Shown: positions 36,249 to 45,647 of the stretch, piece after piece | Numbering within the stretch: the stretch's first letter is position 1 | How the letters are laid out: each line of letters opens with the position of its first letter | Source: a candidate division CSSED10-310 bacterium | GTDB lineage: Bacteria > CSSED10-310 | DNA: 64,000 bases | Direction of reading: 5' to 3' | Assembly: GCA_016931515.1 (NCBI GenBank) | Contig: JAFGEQ010000002.1 | Span: forward strand, 90,278 to 154,277 | Notes under the pieces: model-generated | Databases searched by the model: none | What the model was told of the DNA's origin: nothing | Seen by the model: the letters and a program-made list of their open reading frames with translations, nothing else | Program-made: the position numbers and the translations under genes

Positions 36249-37241
36249 ATGATAAGATTGAACATATTTCGGACGATTGATTTCAGTATTATTATTCCCT
36301 GTTTCAACGCAGCAGATTGCATCGAAGCATGTCTTTCCGCATTAAAATCCCAGACTATTCAACGAGACAGGTATGAAATCATTGTGATTGATGATGGATC
36401 CACCGACGAAACAGCCTCCAAAGCCGGAGTTCTATGCGATCGAGTGATTCGCATTCCAAATAGCGGACCTGCTGCAGCCAGAAACAGGGGAGTTCGCGAA
36501 GCAACCGGCGAAATTGTTTTATTCACGGATTCGGACTGCATACCCCACACGGATTGGATTGAAAAAATGATTCAACCCTTCACCGATATGGCGATTTTCG
36601 GAGTCAAGGGAGCGTATCGAACAAGTCAGCGTAGTTTTGTTGCCCGATTCGTGCAAGCCGAATACGAATTCAAATACCGGCGGATGGAACAATTGGAGTC
36701 AATCGATTTTGTCGATACATATGCAGCCGCCTTCAGGCGATCGATATTTTTACAATTAGGCGGGTTTAACGAGAAGTTCCCAGGTGCATCTGTTGAGGAT
36801 CAGGAGTTTTCATTCCGGATGGCTGAAGCCGGATTCAAGATGGTATTCATCCCCGATGCGCTGGTGGACCATCGTCATGCTGATACATTGGGCTGGTATT
36901 TCAGGAAAAAGAAAAACATCGGCTTCTGGAAAGTCGTTGTTTTGCGCAGACATCCCCGAAAAATCGTTTCCGACAGTCATACCCCTCAAAGTCTGAAACT
37001 CCAGTTGCCGTTGGCAGGGGTTACAATTATAACTGCCATATCAACACCCTTTGTTGGTGCATTCCCCCTGATTGCGAGCGTTTTTTTGTTTATGTTCGCA
37101 GGTTTCAGCGAGATATTGCATTGTTACCACAGATGCGGCATAGTTTCGGCTGCAGGAGCGCCCATTATCATGTGGATCCGCTCTGTTGGGCTGGGGTTTG
37201 GTCTTGTTACCGGTTTTCTGAATGCTTCAAAATTGCGATAA
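36249..37241 (+). CDS. Glycosyltransferase family 2 with C-terminal membrane helices
   Basis: GT-A fold enzyme: FSIIIPCFNAADCI, IIVIDDGSTDETAS, PAAARNRGVREATGEIVLFTDSDC (metal DSD) and the acceptor-side FPGASVEDQEFSFRMAEAG. The C-terminal 80 residues hold two hydrophobic stretches (about 255-290 and 305-325), so it is probably anchored to the inner membrane facing the cytoplasm. It is followed by the priming glycosylphosphotransferase gene, which suggests exopolysaccharide or O-antigen assembly. The sugar is unknown. Confidence 0.86.
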   Translation: MIRLNIFRTIDFSIIIPCFNAADCIEACLSALKSQTIQRDRYEIIVIDDGSTDETASKAGVLCDRVIRIPNSGPAAARNRGVREATGEIVLFTDSDCIPHTDWIEKMIQPFTDMAIFGVKGAYRTSQRSFVARFVQAEYEFKYRRMEQLESIDFVDTYAAAFRRSIFLQLGGFNEKFPGASVEDQEFSFRMAEAGFKMVFIPDALVDHRHADTLGWYFRKKKNIGFWKVVVLRRHPRKIVSDSHTPQSLKLQLPLAGVTIITAISTPFVGAFPLIASVFLFMFAGFSEILHCYHRCGIVSAAGAPIIMWIRSVGLGFGLVTGFLNASKLR

Positions 37242-37292
37242 CCGGTATATTTCACTGGAAGCATGTGATAATCCCGGAAAAGAGGAAAATTC

Positions 37293-38804
37293 TTGGCAGC
37301 AAATTCAGCTTCCTCAGCAGAAAACATAGTAGTCAGAAATGGTATGAATCGGAATCGAATCCGTTCACGCCAGCAGCGTCACGCACTTTTTTCCATCGTT
37401 CTTGCCGTCGGCGACCAGATTCTGCTCAGTTTTGCCTTTCTATTAAGTTACTATTTGCGTTTTTATCAAGAAATCGGTGTTTCTTCGGGGATAGTGAAAC
37501 CGGTACCGGTAGCACCTCCGGAATTGTATCTAAAATTCGTTCTGATCGTCGACTTTTTATTTCTGACACTGTTTGTAATGCTGAATCTCTATCGACGCGA
37601 CCGTGCTCGATGGATGCTGGATGAGCTCCAAAGCACATGGCGGGTCTTAAGCTTCGGATTTGTCATTATTGCATCCGTGACCTTCTTTTTACGCTTCCGT
37701 GATCTCCAGTTCAGCCGCCTTGTTCTCCTGTATTCATATATACTGTCAATGTTCTTGATCCCGATGTTCCGGTTGTTAATCCTGAAGATCGAACGATGGG
37801 CGCATTCTCACGGTATTTTCGTAAGCAATGTCCTGATCGTTGGAATGGGAGAAATGGCCGGAATAATCACTCGTAAGATCATGACCAATCCCCAGTTAGG
37901 GTATCGGATCAGAGGATTTTGCGCAGATGTCAGTGAGAAGGTATCGCCAGCAGACGACCTGGTTTTTCTAGGTTCAATCGATCATTTTGAAGATATTCTG
38001 ATCCGTTACGATATCGATGAAGTTCTCGTTAGTGAAGCATCCATTAGCCATTTCAAATTACTTGAAATTGTTTCTATCTCTGAACGGATGGGAATTTTCA
38101 TTAAAATGGTACCCACTGTCTATGACCTCCTGATCGATTTCGCTGATGTCAACGATCTTGATGGACTCCCGCTGGTGGCGATACGAGAGCAGCCGATGTA
38201 TGAACTCCGCTTATGGGCAAAACGTCTGTTCGATCTTATCTTCTCACTCCTTATCCTATCTCTGACTGCTCCCCTCTGCCTGGTTATCGTTATCCTGATC
38301 AAACGCGATTCCAAGGGGTCTGTGATCTTCTCGCAGATCCGGGCCGGTGTTGGAGGAGTCCCGTTTAAAATGTATAAATTCCGGACAATGCATATTGATG
38401 CGGAACAGAGATTAAAGGACTTGATTGATATCAACGATCTGGAAGAGCCTGTCTTCAAACTGGACAACGACCCTCGAATCACAGGGATCGGGCATTTTCT
38501 CCGCCGGACGAGTCTTGATGAAATTCCCCAATTCTGGAATGTTGTAAAGGGCGATATGAGTGTTGTCGGACCTCGGCCCGAGGAAACCCAGTTGGCGGAC
38601 AAGTACAATATCTGGCAGCAGCGCCGATTGAAAGCGAAGCCGGGCATCACGGGGATGCAGCAGGTCATGTGCCGCGGTACGACCTCACTTGCGGACCGGA
38701 TCCGATATGATATTTATTATCTGAGGAAACATTCACTGCTGCTGGACATCTGGATAATTTTAAAAACAATCCCGGTGGTCCTGTCAGGTCATGGAGCTCG
38801 TTGA
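37293..38804 (+). CDS. Exopolysaccharide priming glycosylphosphotransferase (WbaP/CpsE type)
   Basis: A polyprenyl-phosphate sugar-1-phosphate transferase that starts a polysaccharide repeat unit on undecaprenyl phosphate. The N-terminal half has four hydrophobic helices and a CoA-binding-like NAD-fold region (VLIVGMGEMAGIITRKI, about 188). The C-terminal catalytic part has one membrane segment, then FSQIRAGVGGVPFKMYKFRTMHIDAE, FLRRTSLDEIPQFWNVVKGDMSVVGPRPE and KAKPGITGMQQV, all hallmarks of the family. The start is TTG at 37293 with AGAGGA upstream; the ATG at 37344 has no ribosome site. Length (503) is normal. Confidence 0.92.
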   Translation: MAANSASSAENIVVRNGMNRNRIRSRQQRHALFSIVLAVGDQILLSFAFLLSYYLRFYQEIGVSSGIVKPVPVAPPELYLKFVLIVDFLFLTLFVMLNLYRRDRARWMLDELQSTWRVLSFGFVIIASVTFFLRFRDLQFSRLVLLYSYILSMFLIPMFRLLILKIERWAHSHGIFVSNVLIVGMGEMAGIITRKIMTNPQLGYRIRGFCADVSEKVSPADDLVFLGSIDHFEDILIRYDIDEVLVSEASISHFKLLEIVSISERMGIFIKMVPTVYDLLIDFADVNDLDGLPLVAIREQPMYELRLWAKRLFDLIFSLLILSLTAPLCLVIVILIKRDSKGSVIFSQIRAGVGGVPFKMYKFRTMHIDAEQRLKDLIDINDLEEPVFKLDNDPRITGIGHFLRRTSLDEIPQFWNVVKGDMSVVGPRPEETQLADKYNIWQQRRLKAKPGITGMQQVMCRGTTSLADRIRYDIYYLRKHSLLLDIWIILKTIPVVLSGHGAR

Positions 38805-38832
38805 TCCGATCGTTCCTATTCAACATCACTGA

Positions 38833-39750
38833 TTACAGAATCATTCGTAACGAACGGATGCCGGCAGATATTCTTCCGAGTGACAAACCTGTATAACGAA
38901 TGGAATCAATGATCGGAAAATACCGATCAGGATTGCGTCTTTCACACAGAATTGCAGGGAATGCCAAAAGTGATTTAAGTAGACGGTAATAAAGACCCCA
39001 CCAGATCCAGACACGTGTTTCAGGGTGAAACGCAAGATGAACAGCGACGCCGTCATGTCCGTAATCAATAGCCTGATAAAATATACCCGCAAGCGATGAA
39101 CGGTGATCGTGATACACAGCAGCACCCTGGATATACTGAATTCTTCCACCCTGTTCACTAATTCGCCAGCAAATATCCGCATCCTCCGCAACCCTGTAGC
39201 GAGTACGGAAACCGCCTGCGTTCAGGATTGCGTCCAGCCGGAATACGGCGTTGGCGGTTGCAAGAAATGGAGGTGAATAGGGATAATCGCCAGAAAACTC
39301 TCGATTGGAGACAATCTGTCTGGACTCAAAAAATCGTGCCAATAATGTATCTCCGGGTGTTATAATGTCGCCGCCGGCAACCGCAATTTCAGGATCTTCG
39401 AATACAGGGACAATTTCCCGCAACCATTCCGGCGATACCCTACAATCGGCATCGGTAAACGCGATGAAAGGGGTCGTGCAGTGATTGCAGGCGGTATTCC
39501 GTGCGAAACCTCGACCCGGTGTTTTTTCATCGATCACGGTTACTGAGAAGCGAGCCAGAATTTGTTCCGTTTCATCGGTTGAGCCATTATTCACTACAAG
39601 AATTTTCAGCTTTCCGGCGGGATAATCAAGCCGGGTCACGCTTTGAAGGCACGATTCTATTGAAGATGCTCCATTTCGTACACAGACAGCAACGGTGATT
39701 TCAGGAAACCTATAAGTTTCTATGTCGACATAAGACCGCTCATCTATCAT
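38833..39750 (-). CDS. Glycosyltransferase family 2
   Basis: A GT2 enzyme of 305 residues: ITVAVCVRNGASSIESCL, ILVVNNGSTDETEQIL, PGRGFARNTACNHC and the metal site IAFTDADCRVSPEWL, then the acceptor motif YRVAEDADICWRISEQGG. The C-terminal part has only short hydrophobic stretches. It is convergent with the priming transferase gene, so it may be an extra transferase of the same polysaccharide pathway. The sugar cannot be told. Confidence 0.86.
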   Translation of the reverse strand: MIDERSYVDIETYRFPEITVAVCVRNGASSIESCLQSVTRLDYPAGKLKILVVNNGSTDETEQILARFSVTVIDEKTPGRGFARNTACNHCTTPFIAFTDADCRVSPEWLREIVPVFEDPEIAVAGGDIITPGDTLLARFFESRQIVSNREFSGDYPYSPPFLATANAVFRLDAILNAGGFRTRYRVAEDADICWRISEQGGRIQYIQGAAVYHDHRSSLAGIFYQAIDYGHDGVAVHLAFHPETRVWIWWGLYYRLLKSLLAFPAILCERRNPDRYFPIIDSIRYTGLSLGRISAGIRSLRMIL

Positions 39751-39844
39751 GGGTCACTCCCAATGGATTTTCCATACAAGACACATCAAAACATTACACG
39801 AAGCGAGCAAAATTTTCGATGATATTAGCAGTGAGTTGCTTTTT

Positions 39845-41038
39845 TTATTGCAGGCGGGAGGCAGCCGTTTCGTTACCGAGCATCAACCATAGCTCAATGG
39901 CTCTTTTTCGAGAACATTCGGCCTCATCATAGTTGTTTCGCCGGATAGCGATTTTGTAGAGTAGTTCATTGCATTGTGCCTGACCCATAAGATGGGAACA
40001 CTGCTGATTGAGTTTTAGAGCGTCCAACACTGCATGACGGGCATGCTTCAGATTTCCATCCTGAAATTCGGCTTCCGCCATGAGTCGCATCGCATCGGCA
40101 ACTCCCAAGGAATCGTCCATTTGTCGAAGAGATTTCATGGCTTCTTGTGCGAGTCGTCTACCGATGACAACGTCCCTTTTTCTTAAAAATAACTCGCTTT
40201 TGGCTAGCAGGATATTTCCGATGGATTGCAACCGTCCCAATTCTCGAGCGATTACAAGGGCACGATCCAGATAATCCTCAGCATCGTCCAGACGATTCAT
40301 CTCAACAAATGTCAATCCAAGATTATGAATCGTTTCAGCAAAACCATTTCGATCTTTTGCCTGATCTCTACAGAACAAGGCTCGCTGGAATTCCATACAG
40401 CCGGCATCGGGCTGCCCTTTAATGCAATAGATGACTCCTAAATTATTGTAAATATGGCCTTCGAGGAGAGGCTCCCACATTACTTGTAAACATTCAATGG
40501 CTTTGTGTAGATACGTTTCAGCCTCCTCTAGACGACCCGTCTCTATCGAAATGACTCCGAGGTTGTTCAAGGCATGCGCTTCAAGTTCCGGAGAAAATCC
40601 ATTCGAAGCCAATTGAGCTGCTTTTTGCTGAAATGTCACTGCCTGATCGAAGTTTCCTTTTCTACGATAGATATCACCAAGTTCTTCAAGTGACTGGATA
40701 TGTAATTCCCGGTCACCGGATGCATCTGCCAGATTCAAAACTCGTTCATAGGCACGACCTGCTGTTTCGGGAAAGCCTCTCCGATCAGACCAGCGAGCGA
40801 TTCGGACGAATGCCCGGATTTCACGAGCAGATCCGGATTTCCATTTACAGACATCAAGGAGATACTTCAGGCAGTCAAGAGTTTTATCGATGTCCTTCTG
40901 CTGATGAAGTTGTTCATCTTCAATCAACAAAACTTCCAATTCAAGGAGCAACCTGTCGAAATCCTCTACTGACCGTGCCGATACGTCTGATTTACAGTGA
41001 TCAGCAAATCGCAAATGTAGATGGTTCCATCGGTTCAT
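39845..41038 (-). CDS. Tetratricopeptide repeat protein
   Basis: A soluble all-helical protein of 397 residues with about seven TPR units from residue 80 on (for example AHALNNLGVISIETGRLEEAETYLHKAIECL and ETIHNLGLTFVEMNRLDDAEDYLDRALVIA, each about 34-40 residues). There is no signal peptide or enzymatic domain. TPR proteins act as protein-protein scaffolds; the partner is unknown. The ATG overlaps the stop of the secreted protein gene before it (TAATG), so the two are expressed together, possibly from the sigma-54-type promoter at 42219. Confidence 0.85.
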   Translation of the reverse strand: MNRWNHLHLRFADHCKSDVSARSVEDFDRLLLELEVLLIEDEQLHQQKDIDKTLDCLKYLLDVCKWKSGSAREIRAFVRIARWSDRRGFPETAGRAYERVLNLADASGDRELHIQSLEELGDIYRRKGNFDQAVTFQQKAAQLASNGFSPELEAHALNNLGVISIETGRLEEAETYLHKAIECLQVMWEPLLEGHIYNNLGVIYCIKGQPDAGCMEFQRALFCRDQAKDRNGFAETIHNLGLTFVEMNRLDDAEDYLDRALVIARELGRLQSIGNILLAKSELFLRKRDVVIGRRLAQEAMKSLRQMDDSLGVADAMRLMAEAEFQDGNLKHARHAVLDALKLNQQCSHLMGQAQCNELLYKIAIRRNNYDEAECSRKRAIELWLMLGNETAASRLQ

Positions 41039-42180
41039 TAGTTACTCGGTTGCAATACAATTCCCTGAAGCGGCCTGTTATTCGTTGAGAGTGAATACCG
41101 GGAAAAATGATCGATCTGACCCCTGAAGCAGTGCTGTTCCCAACAATGAGTCATATGGCATGCGAGTCGCCAGGTGCCGGTAATCTCATCAAACCACGAT
41201 AATCGAATCTGTTCAGGATCAATTCCTTCCAGGTTGAAATATCGGATCTCGATCTCCACCGGAACGTTGAATTGCATAGATGGGTAAAACTGGTAAATGT
41301 TCTCAAGCGTCCACCAGAACATGAAGTCACCGGTTACCTGTATATTGACAAGATCCTCCAGCGCACCAGGTGGGAAATTCAAATACCCCCATGGAAAATA
41401 CACGTAACCGCCGGCTGGTCCGACAATCTTGGAAAAACTCTGGTGATTGGGATCTCCGGTCATCGAATCAACATTCACACTCACCACAGGTTCACCGTTG
41501 GGATGCTGGAAGATATTGTTGATCCAACCATATACTTCCATGACAGTACCATCATCACTACCGGACCTCTCGGTGCACCAATCCATCGACCGAATAAAGG
41601 CATTACCAAAGAAATGATCATTGATCATCGTCCCATGCACCATGACAGGATCGCCGGGATGAAGATTCCACAGATGGATGGGTACCATTGGGGAACCAAT
41701 CGGAGCGTCCCAGAATTCGGCGTTCGGTACTACTGCAACATCCATCAGTTCGCCTTGAAACTCATTGGTCCAGACATGGAAGGATCGCATTTGCAAATCG
41801 ATGGCACTGACCAAACCGAAGATACGTTCACCGCCATGCGGTGGTCCACCGACAAACCGGGGATACTGACTCACATCGGTGAATACGAATACGATCTCTG
41901 CCTCTATCAGATTCTCGAATGGTGAAATATGGCCTTCAACAAGAACCGCGTGATCGATTTCAAGATCATCGAAAAAGAACGGCTCCGGCAGATCCGGATC
42001 AACCGGTACGAACGGAGTATTATGATCCAGTTGCACTGTCCAGTCTTCATATGACGAGCGATAATATTCTGCACTGACAAGATTTGGAGCGAATGACAGT
42101 GGTTCGGACCTTTGCGCCTGAGCACCAACCATTGGAAGTAGCATGATGCAGACTATCAACGTTTTATGAAGCAGATCCAT
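41038..42180 (-). CDS. Secreted protein with ZU5-like domain
   Basis: The start at 42180 is chosen because AAAGGAGG lies 9 bases upstream and a signal peptide follows (LLHKTLIVCIMLLPMVGAQAQ). The middle (about 35-235) is beta-rich and includes stretches reminiscent of DUF5666-type repeats (VFGL-like and VMVHGTM-like turns), as in the protein at 43815. The region IVGPAGGYVYFPWGYLNFPPGAL (about 265-287) resembles the ZU5 fold, with a partly conserved strand pattern after it. Function unknown. Translationally coupled to the TPR gene downstream. Confidence 0.68.
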   Translation of the reverse strand: MDLLHKTLIVCIMLLPMVGAQAQRSEPLSFAPNLVSAEYYRSSYEDWTVQLDHNTPFVPVDPDLPEPFFFDDLEIDHAVLVEGHISPFENLIEAEIVFVFTDVSQYPRFVGGPPHGGERIFGLVSAIDLQMRSFHVWTNEFQGELMDVAVVPNAEFWDAPIGSPMVPIHLWNLHPGDPVMVHGTMINDHFFGNAFIRSMDWCTERSGSDDGTVMEVYGWINNIFQHPNGEPVVSVNVDSMTGDPNHQSFSKIVGPAGGYVYFPWGYLNFPPGALEDLVNIQVTGDFMFWWTLENIYQFYPSMQFNVPVEIEIRYFNLEGIDPEQIRLSWFDEITGTWRLACHMTHCWEQHCFRGQIDHFSRYSLSTNNRPLQGIVLQPSN

Positions 42181-42218
42181 TTCAAATAGCCTCCTTTCGG
42201 GGAGCCTGACCAACTCCT

Positions 42219-42236
42219 TTGCAATTCCCATTCCAG
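42219..42236 (-). promoter_or_regulatory. Sigma-54 type promoter upstream of the 41038-42180 gene
   Basis: Minus strand: CTGGAAT, five bases, TTGCA, with exactly ten bases between the GG and GC doublets. One mismatch in the -24 box (TGGAA for TGGCA). The predicted start near 42209 leaves a leader of about 29 bases that holds the strong ribosome site. It lies just after the gene for a sigma-54 activator. Confidence 0.5.
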
Positions 42237-42312
42237 AATAAATTACAAATATAATTACTTATTTCATAATATGTTAACAGGCTAGCAAATCTTGTATTCC
42301 TGCTTGATCGCA

Positions 42313-43713
42313 TCATTCCTCCGTGTGATCTGTATTGATTCGGCGCAACAATCTCGACCGGGAGATCCCCAGTAGTCGGGCAGCCTCGCTACGATTACCC
42401 TCTGTTTTTTCAAGAACGCATTCGATCACATCACGCTGAATATCATCCATGCTCTTCCCATGTTCAGGAATGCCAATCATTATCTGAAAGCCCCCCCCAT
42501 GGCCACTCGGTCCATCCTCTTCATCCATCCTGTTGTCCGGAACAAGCCCAAGGTCGGCATGACACCCAAGATCGTCTTCGTTAATTGTTCTGTCTTCACT
42601 CAGGATTACCGCTCTCTCTATGCAATGCTTCAATTCACGGATATTGCCATGCCAGGCTCCACTGATCAGGCATCGAATCGCTCTTTCCGTGAAACCGGCC
42701 GTCGAAATCCCATGCTCTCTCGAGTAGAAGTTTCTGAAATGTTCCGCCAATCGTACAACATCCTGACCCCGTTCCCTTAAAGGCGGTACCCAGACAGGAA
42801 AAACATTCAATCGATAATAAAGATCCTCTCTGAATTCTCCTTTAGTGACTTTTTCTTCTAGATTTACAGATGTACCCACGATAATACGGCAGTCAACCTG
42901 AATATCTGCTTCGCCGCCGACCCTTCGGAATCGTTTATCTTCAAGTACTTTTAGCAGTTTAACCTGAATTTCCGGTCTCAGATATCCAACCTCATCCAGA
43001 AACAGGGTTCCCCCATGGGACATTTCGAAGATGCCTCGCCGGCTTTTATGAGCATCCGTAAAAGCGCCTCGCTCATGACCGAACAGTTCCGCTTCGACAA
43101 GAGAATCCGGTATCGCCGTGCAGTTAATCTCAATGAAGGGCTTTTCAGATCGGGGACTCATCTGGTGCAGCATTTTTGCGACCAAACCCTTGCCTGTCCC
43201 GGTCTCTCCCCGAACGAGCACCATCAGTTTGTCCCTGGGAGCAATTTTGCGAATCAGTGACTTCAACGAAGTGACAGGAACAGATGTGCCGATGAGCATA
43301 TCATCAAGATCCGGTACTGCCGTTATATCACTATTTGAAGCCGCTGTACGAGGGATGAACTGCATGATATTATCCAGGAGATTCTCTTTTTCGTCAGGAA
43401 GCGCGAAAAAGTTCGAATAGCCGAGAGATCCCAATTGTATCGCCGTGGAAGGATGAATTTTCTCTCCAACCAGAATGATTGTATTCTTATGAGCAATCCA
43501 TTTTGGATCATGCAGTAAGGCGCGACGGTTTCGGGCTGTATAATCATCAATCCAGATCAGACATAATTCATCGCAATTGTCCGCTGGAAAGCCTTTTTGT
43601 TCAACCAGATCGCCATGATGAACAACGCGTAAAGGCTTGATCGGCTTCAGTGCCTGTACAAGCATTTCTTTTTGACGGGAATTGGCGACAATATGTACTT
43701 TAAATGACTTCAA
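42313..43713 (-). CDS. Sigma-54-dependent transcription activator with degenerate receiver-like N-terminus
   Basis: AAA+ activator: Walker A RGETGTGKG (about 168-176), sigma-54 contact loop GAFTDA (216-221), Walker B GGTLFLDEV, sensor regions LYYRLNVFPVWVPPLRER, and a Fis-type helix-turn-helix at the end (NRSEAARLLGISRSRLLRRI). The first 120 residues look like a receiver fold but lack a clear phosphorylatable Asp motif, so the input is probably not phosphorylation. It starts with TTG at 43713 after GAGG. It sits between two secreted-protein genes that each have a sigma-54-type promoter, its likely targets. Confidence 0.88.
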   Translation of the reverse strand: MKSFKVHIVANSRQKEMLVQALKPIKPLRVVHHGDLVEQKGFPADNCDELCLIWIDDYTARNRRALLHDPKWIAHKNTIILVGEKIHPSTAIQLGSLGYSNFFALPDEKENLLDNIMQFIPRTAASNSDITAVPDLDDMLIGTSVPVTSLKSLIRKIAPRDKLMVLVRGETGTGKGLVAKMLHQMSPRSEKPFIEINCTAIPDSLVEAELFGHERGAFTDAHKSRRGIFEMSHGGTLFLDEVGYLRPEIQVKLLKVLEDKRFRRVGGEADIQVDCRIIVGTSVNLEEKVTKGEFREDLYYRLNVFPVWVPPLRERGQDVVRLAEHFRNFYSREHGISTAGFTERAIRCLISGAWHGNIRELKHCIERAVILSEDRTINEDDLGCHADLGLVPDNRMDEEDGPSGHGGGFQIMIGIPEHGKSMDDIQRDVIECVLEKTEGNRSEAARLLGISRSRLLRRINTDHTEE

Positions 43714-43749
43714 TCCGTAACCTCACAACGCGACGGGCACGGATAATGC

Positions 43750-43788
43750 AAAAAAAGGACCTGAACGGCATCTGTTCCGTCAGGTCCT
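43750..43788 (-). terminator. Rho-independent terminator after the 43815-45503 gene
   Basis: Stem of 12 pairs with one bulged base (43756-43768 with 43777-43788), followed on the minus strand by seven T (43756-43750). Confidence 0.88.
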
Positions 43789-43814
43789 AAATCAGGGGAA
43801 AATTAGGGTTGCTG

Positions 43815-45503
43815 TTAATGCTGAATACAGATGACTTCAGCCAAAATAAAATTCTCGTTGAGTTGGCCAATGACCAGAATATGCATTCCGACTTCGATAT
43901 CACTGAAGGTCATAGGGCCCATGCCCCCCTGAATCTGCGTTTCATCGTTTGCCTGAACAGTAATTCGATCCGGATTATTGTCATGTCCTGCAATTATCTC
44001 GCATGTCATCGCATCAACATCGACCATGACAACCTCTCCAGCGACATGATCCTGCGGAGGATCCGGGGGGCCGGGTTCGTCTTCGACGGATACGAAGCGA
44101 GCAATGAAAAGATCCGAGTCATAACTGCCGACAACACGCACCTGCATGCCGGAATCTAAATCGCCGAATTCGAGCGGTTGATGATGACCCATGATATGAG
44201 TCATTTCGGTGACTTGAACGATGATATTTTCGGGAGAGTTCTCCGCCGAGGTTACTGAAAACTGCATGGCATCGGGAAACATCTCGACGATCGTTCCGAT
44301 AACAAGATCTTCTTCATGAGGCGGGTTGACTGATTGAACCATTATATAAGTCGCCATGAAAAACTCGCCATCCCATTCACCGATGGCTGCCAGATGATCT
44401 CCAATCGTCACATCTTCAAGAGAGATAGGACCTTCAGAACTAACAATCTGAGTGTCCTCTGTAACCTGGATCACGGATTCACCGTGATGCTCACGCCCTT
44501 GAACGGTAATTGTTTGTTGTTCCAGATCAACGGCTATGACGTCACCGTCGAGATGATCTTCAGCCGGAGGTTGATGATGTTGTGATATATGTATTTCATG
44601 GGCTGTAAACACATCATTTTCGATGGCACCCATTGCAAATATCCGGGCTCCCAGTTCGATATCTTCAAAGGTAAGTATCCCCCCTTCTTCACCCATGATG
44701 ATAGTTTGATGCGTAACCTGGATAAGGATATTCCGAGATCCATCCGGGCACTCGCGTGTTTGGACCAGCAATGTCATATCCTCTTCATTTTTCTCCATGA
44801 CCCGACCGAAAATTTCCGTTGGAGAAAATTCTTCGCAAGCCACGAAGAAACTGCGAAGATCGCTCCAGGCATAGGGTTCACCACCATCTTTCGCAACCAC
44901 ACCAACTTGCCAGAAGTATTGACCATCCGGTATCAGGGACCAGATGATCCCGGGAACCGGAAGCGATGTTACCTGAGCGGGAAGAGTGACGGTAATGCGC
45001 ATGCCATTCAGCATATCCAATGCGAATATGTATCCGCCGGAATTATCTACAAAGGGCAACCACTCAAAAACGGTCATCCCCTGGCAATCCACTGTTGTCC
45101 CGTTCTCCGGACTAATGAGTTCAACAGAAGGCGTGCTGTCGGTAACAGAAAATGTAAAATAGGTGAGATCACTAGTATTCAACTGGTTGTCCAACGCAAG
45201 CATACCGAGAGTGTATGTTGCACTCGAAACGGATTCGGGCATGGTGACGGTCTGTTCAAAACGGCTTAGATCGTTAAAGGATCTGGGGATCAACATGAGG
45301 AGTTGATCATCGGCCATTAAACCGACCTTGTCGATGTTGGAGAAGCCATCTGCATCCGCAACATCGGCATAGATGGTAAAGGCTTCACCCGGTTTCACTG
45401 ACAGCGGATCAACCCCACACTGGATAATACGTGGTGCGTTGGCTGCGTGAAGCGAAGCAGTTGACAACAGAATAAGTGCCATGAAAATCAACAAGCGTTT
45501 CAT
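43815..45503 (-). CDS. Secreted protein with four DUF5666-like repeats
   Basis: A signal peptide (MKRLLIFMALILLSTASLHA) is followed by two Ig/fibronectin-like domains (about 25-225; the second has FEWLPFVDNSGGYIFALDM). The rest (about 230-560) is four repeats of about 80 residues, each with G-x-(V/I)-x-(E/V)-(V/M), an (I/V)QVT-x-x-T-x-I(M/V) strand and a closing G-x-(L/M)-x-(V/M)-x-G strand. These are like DUF5666 domains. Acidic and His-rich linkers (HHQPPAEDHLDG) join them, so metal binding is possible. GGAGG lies 8 bases before the ATG. Function unknown. Likely sigma-54 controlled. Confidence 0.78.
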   Translation of the reverse strand: MKRLLIFMALILLSTASLHAANAPRIIQCGVDPLSVKPGEAFTIYADVADADGFSNIDKVGLMADDQLLMLIPRSFNDLSRFEQTVTMPESVSSATYTLGMLALDNQLNTSDLTYFTFSVTDSTPSVELISPENGTTVDCQGMTVFEWLPFVDNSGGYIFALDMLNGMRITVTLPAQVTSLPVPGIIWSLIPDGQYFWQVGVVAKDGGEPYAWSDLRSFFVACEEFSPTEIFGRVMEKNEEDMTLLVQTRECPDGSRNILIQVTHQTIIMGEEGGILTFEDIELGARIFAMGAIENDVFTAHEIHISQHHQPPAEDHLDGDVIAVDLEQQTITVQGREHHGESVIQVTEDTQIVSSEGPISLEDVTIGDHLAAIGEWDGEFFMATYIMVQSVNPPHEEDLVIGTIVEMFPDAMQFSVTSAENSPENIIVQVTEMTHIMGHHQPLEFGDLDSGMQVRVVGSYDSDLFIARFVSVEDEPGPPDPPQDHVAGEVVMVDVDAMTCEIIAGHDNNPDRITVQANDETQIQGGMGPMTFSDIEVGMHILVIGQLNENFILAEVICIQH

Positions 45504-45556
45504 CGTGTAACCTCCAAGGAAAAAATAGTGAAAGAACGTCCGACAGATATGGGTAT

Positions 45557-45573
45557 AGCAAGCAGTATGCCAA
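45557..45573 (-). promoter_or_regulatory. Sigma-54 promoter of the DUF5666 secreted protein gene
   Basis: Minus strand TTGGCA, six bases, TTGCT, with exactly ten bases between GG and GC, as in the -24/-12 consensus. The predicted start near 45546 gives a 43-base leader. Confidence 0.65.
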
Positions 45574-45647
45574 GCCCGTGATTTTCCATAACTATATGAT
45601 TTTTAATTATTTTTTTCGATTATCAGATTTTACGATATCTGACTGTC

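Noticed and set aside
39815..39840. Small hairpin with a T-run on the plus strand
   Set aside because: Only four or five pairs and no plus-strand gene ending there.
41272..41925. Plus-strand open frame of 217 codons
   Set aside because: It is antisense to the ZU5-like secreted protein; composition does not look like a real protein.
44589..45269. Plus-strand open frame of 226 codons
   Set aside because: It is antisense to the DUF5666 protein, whose signal peptide and repeats are clear.
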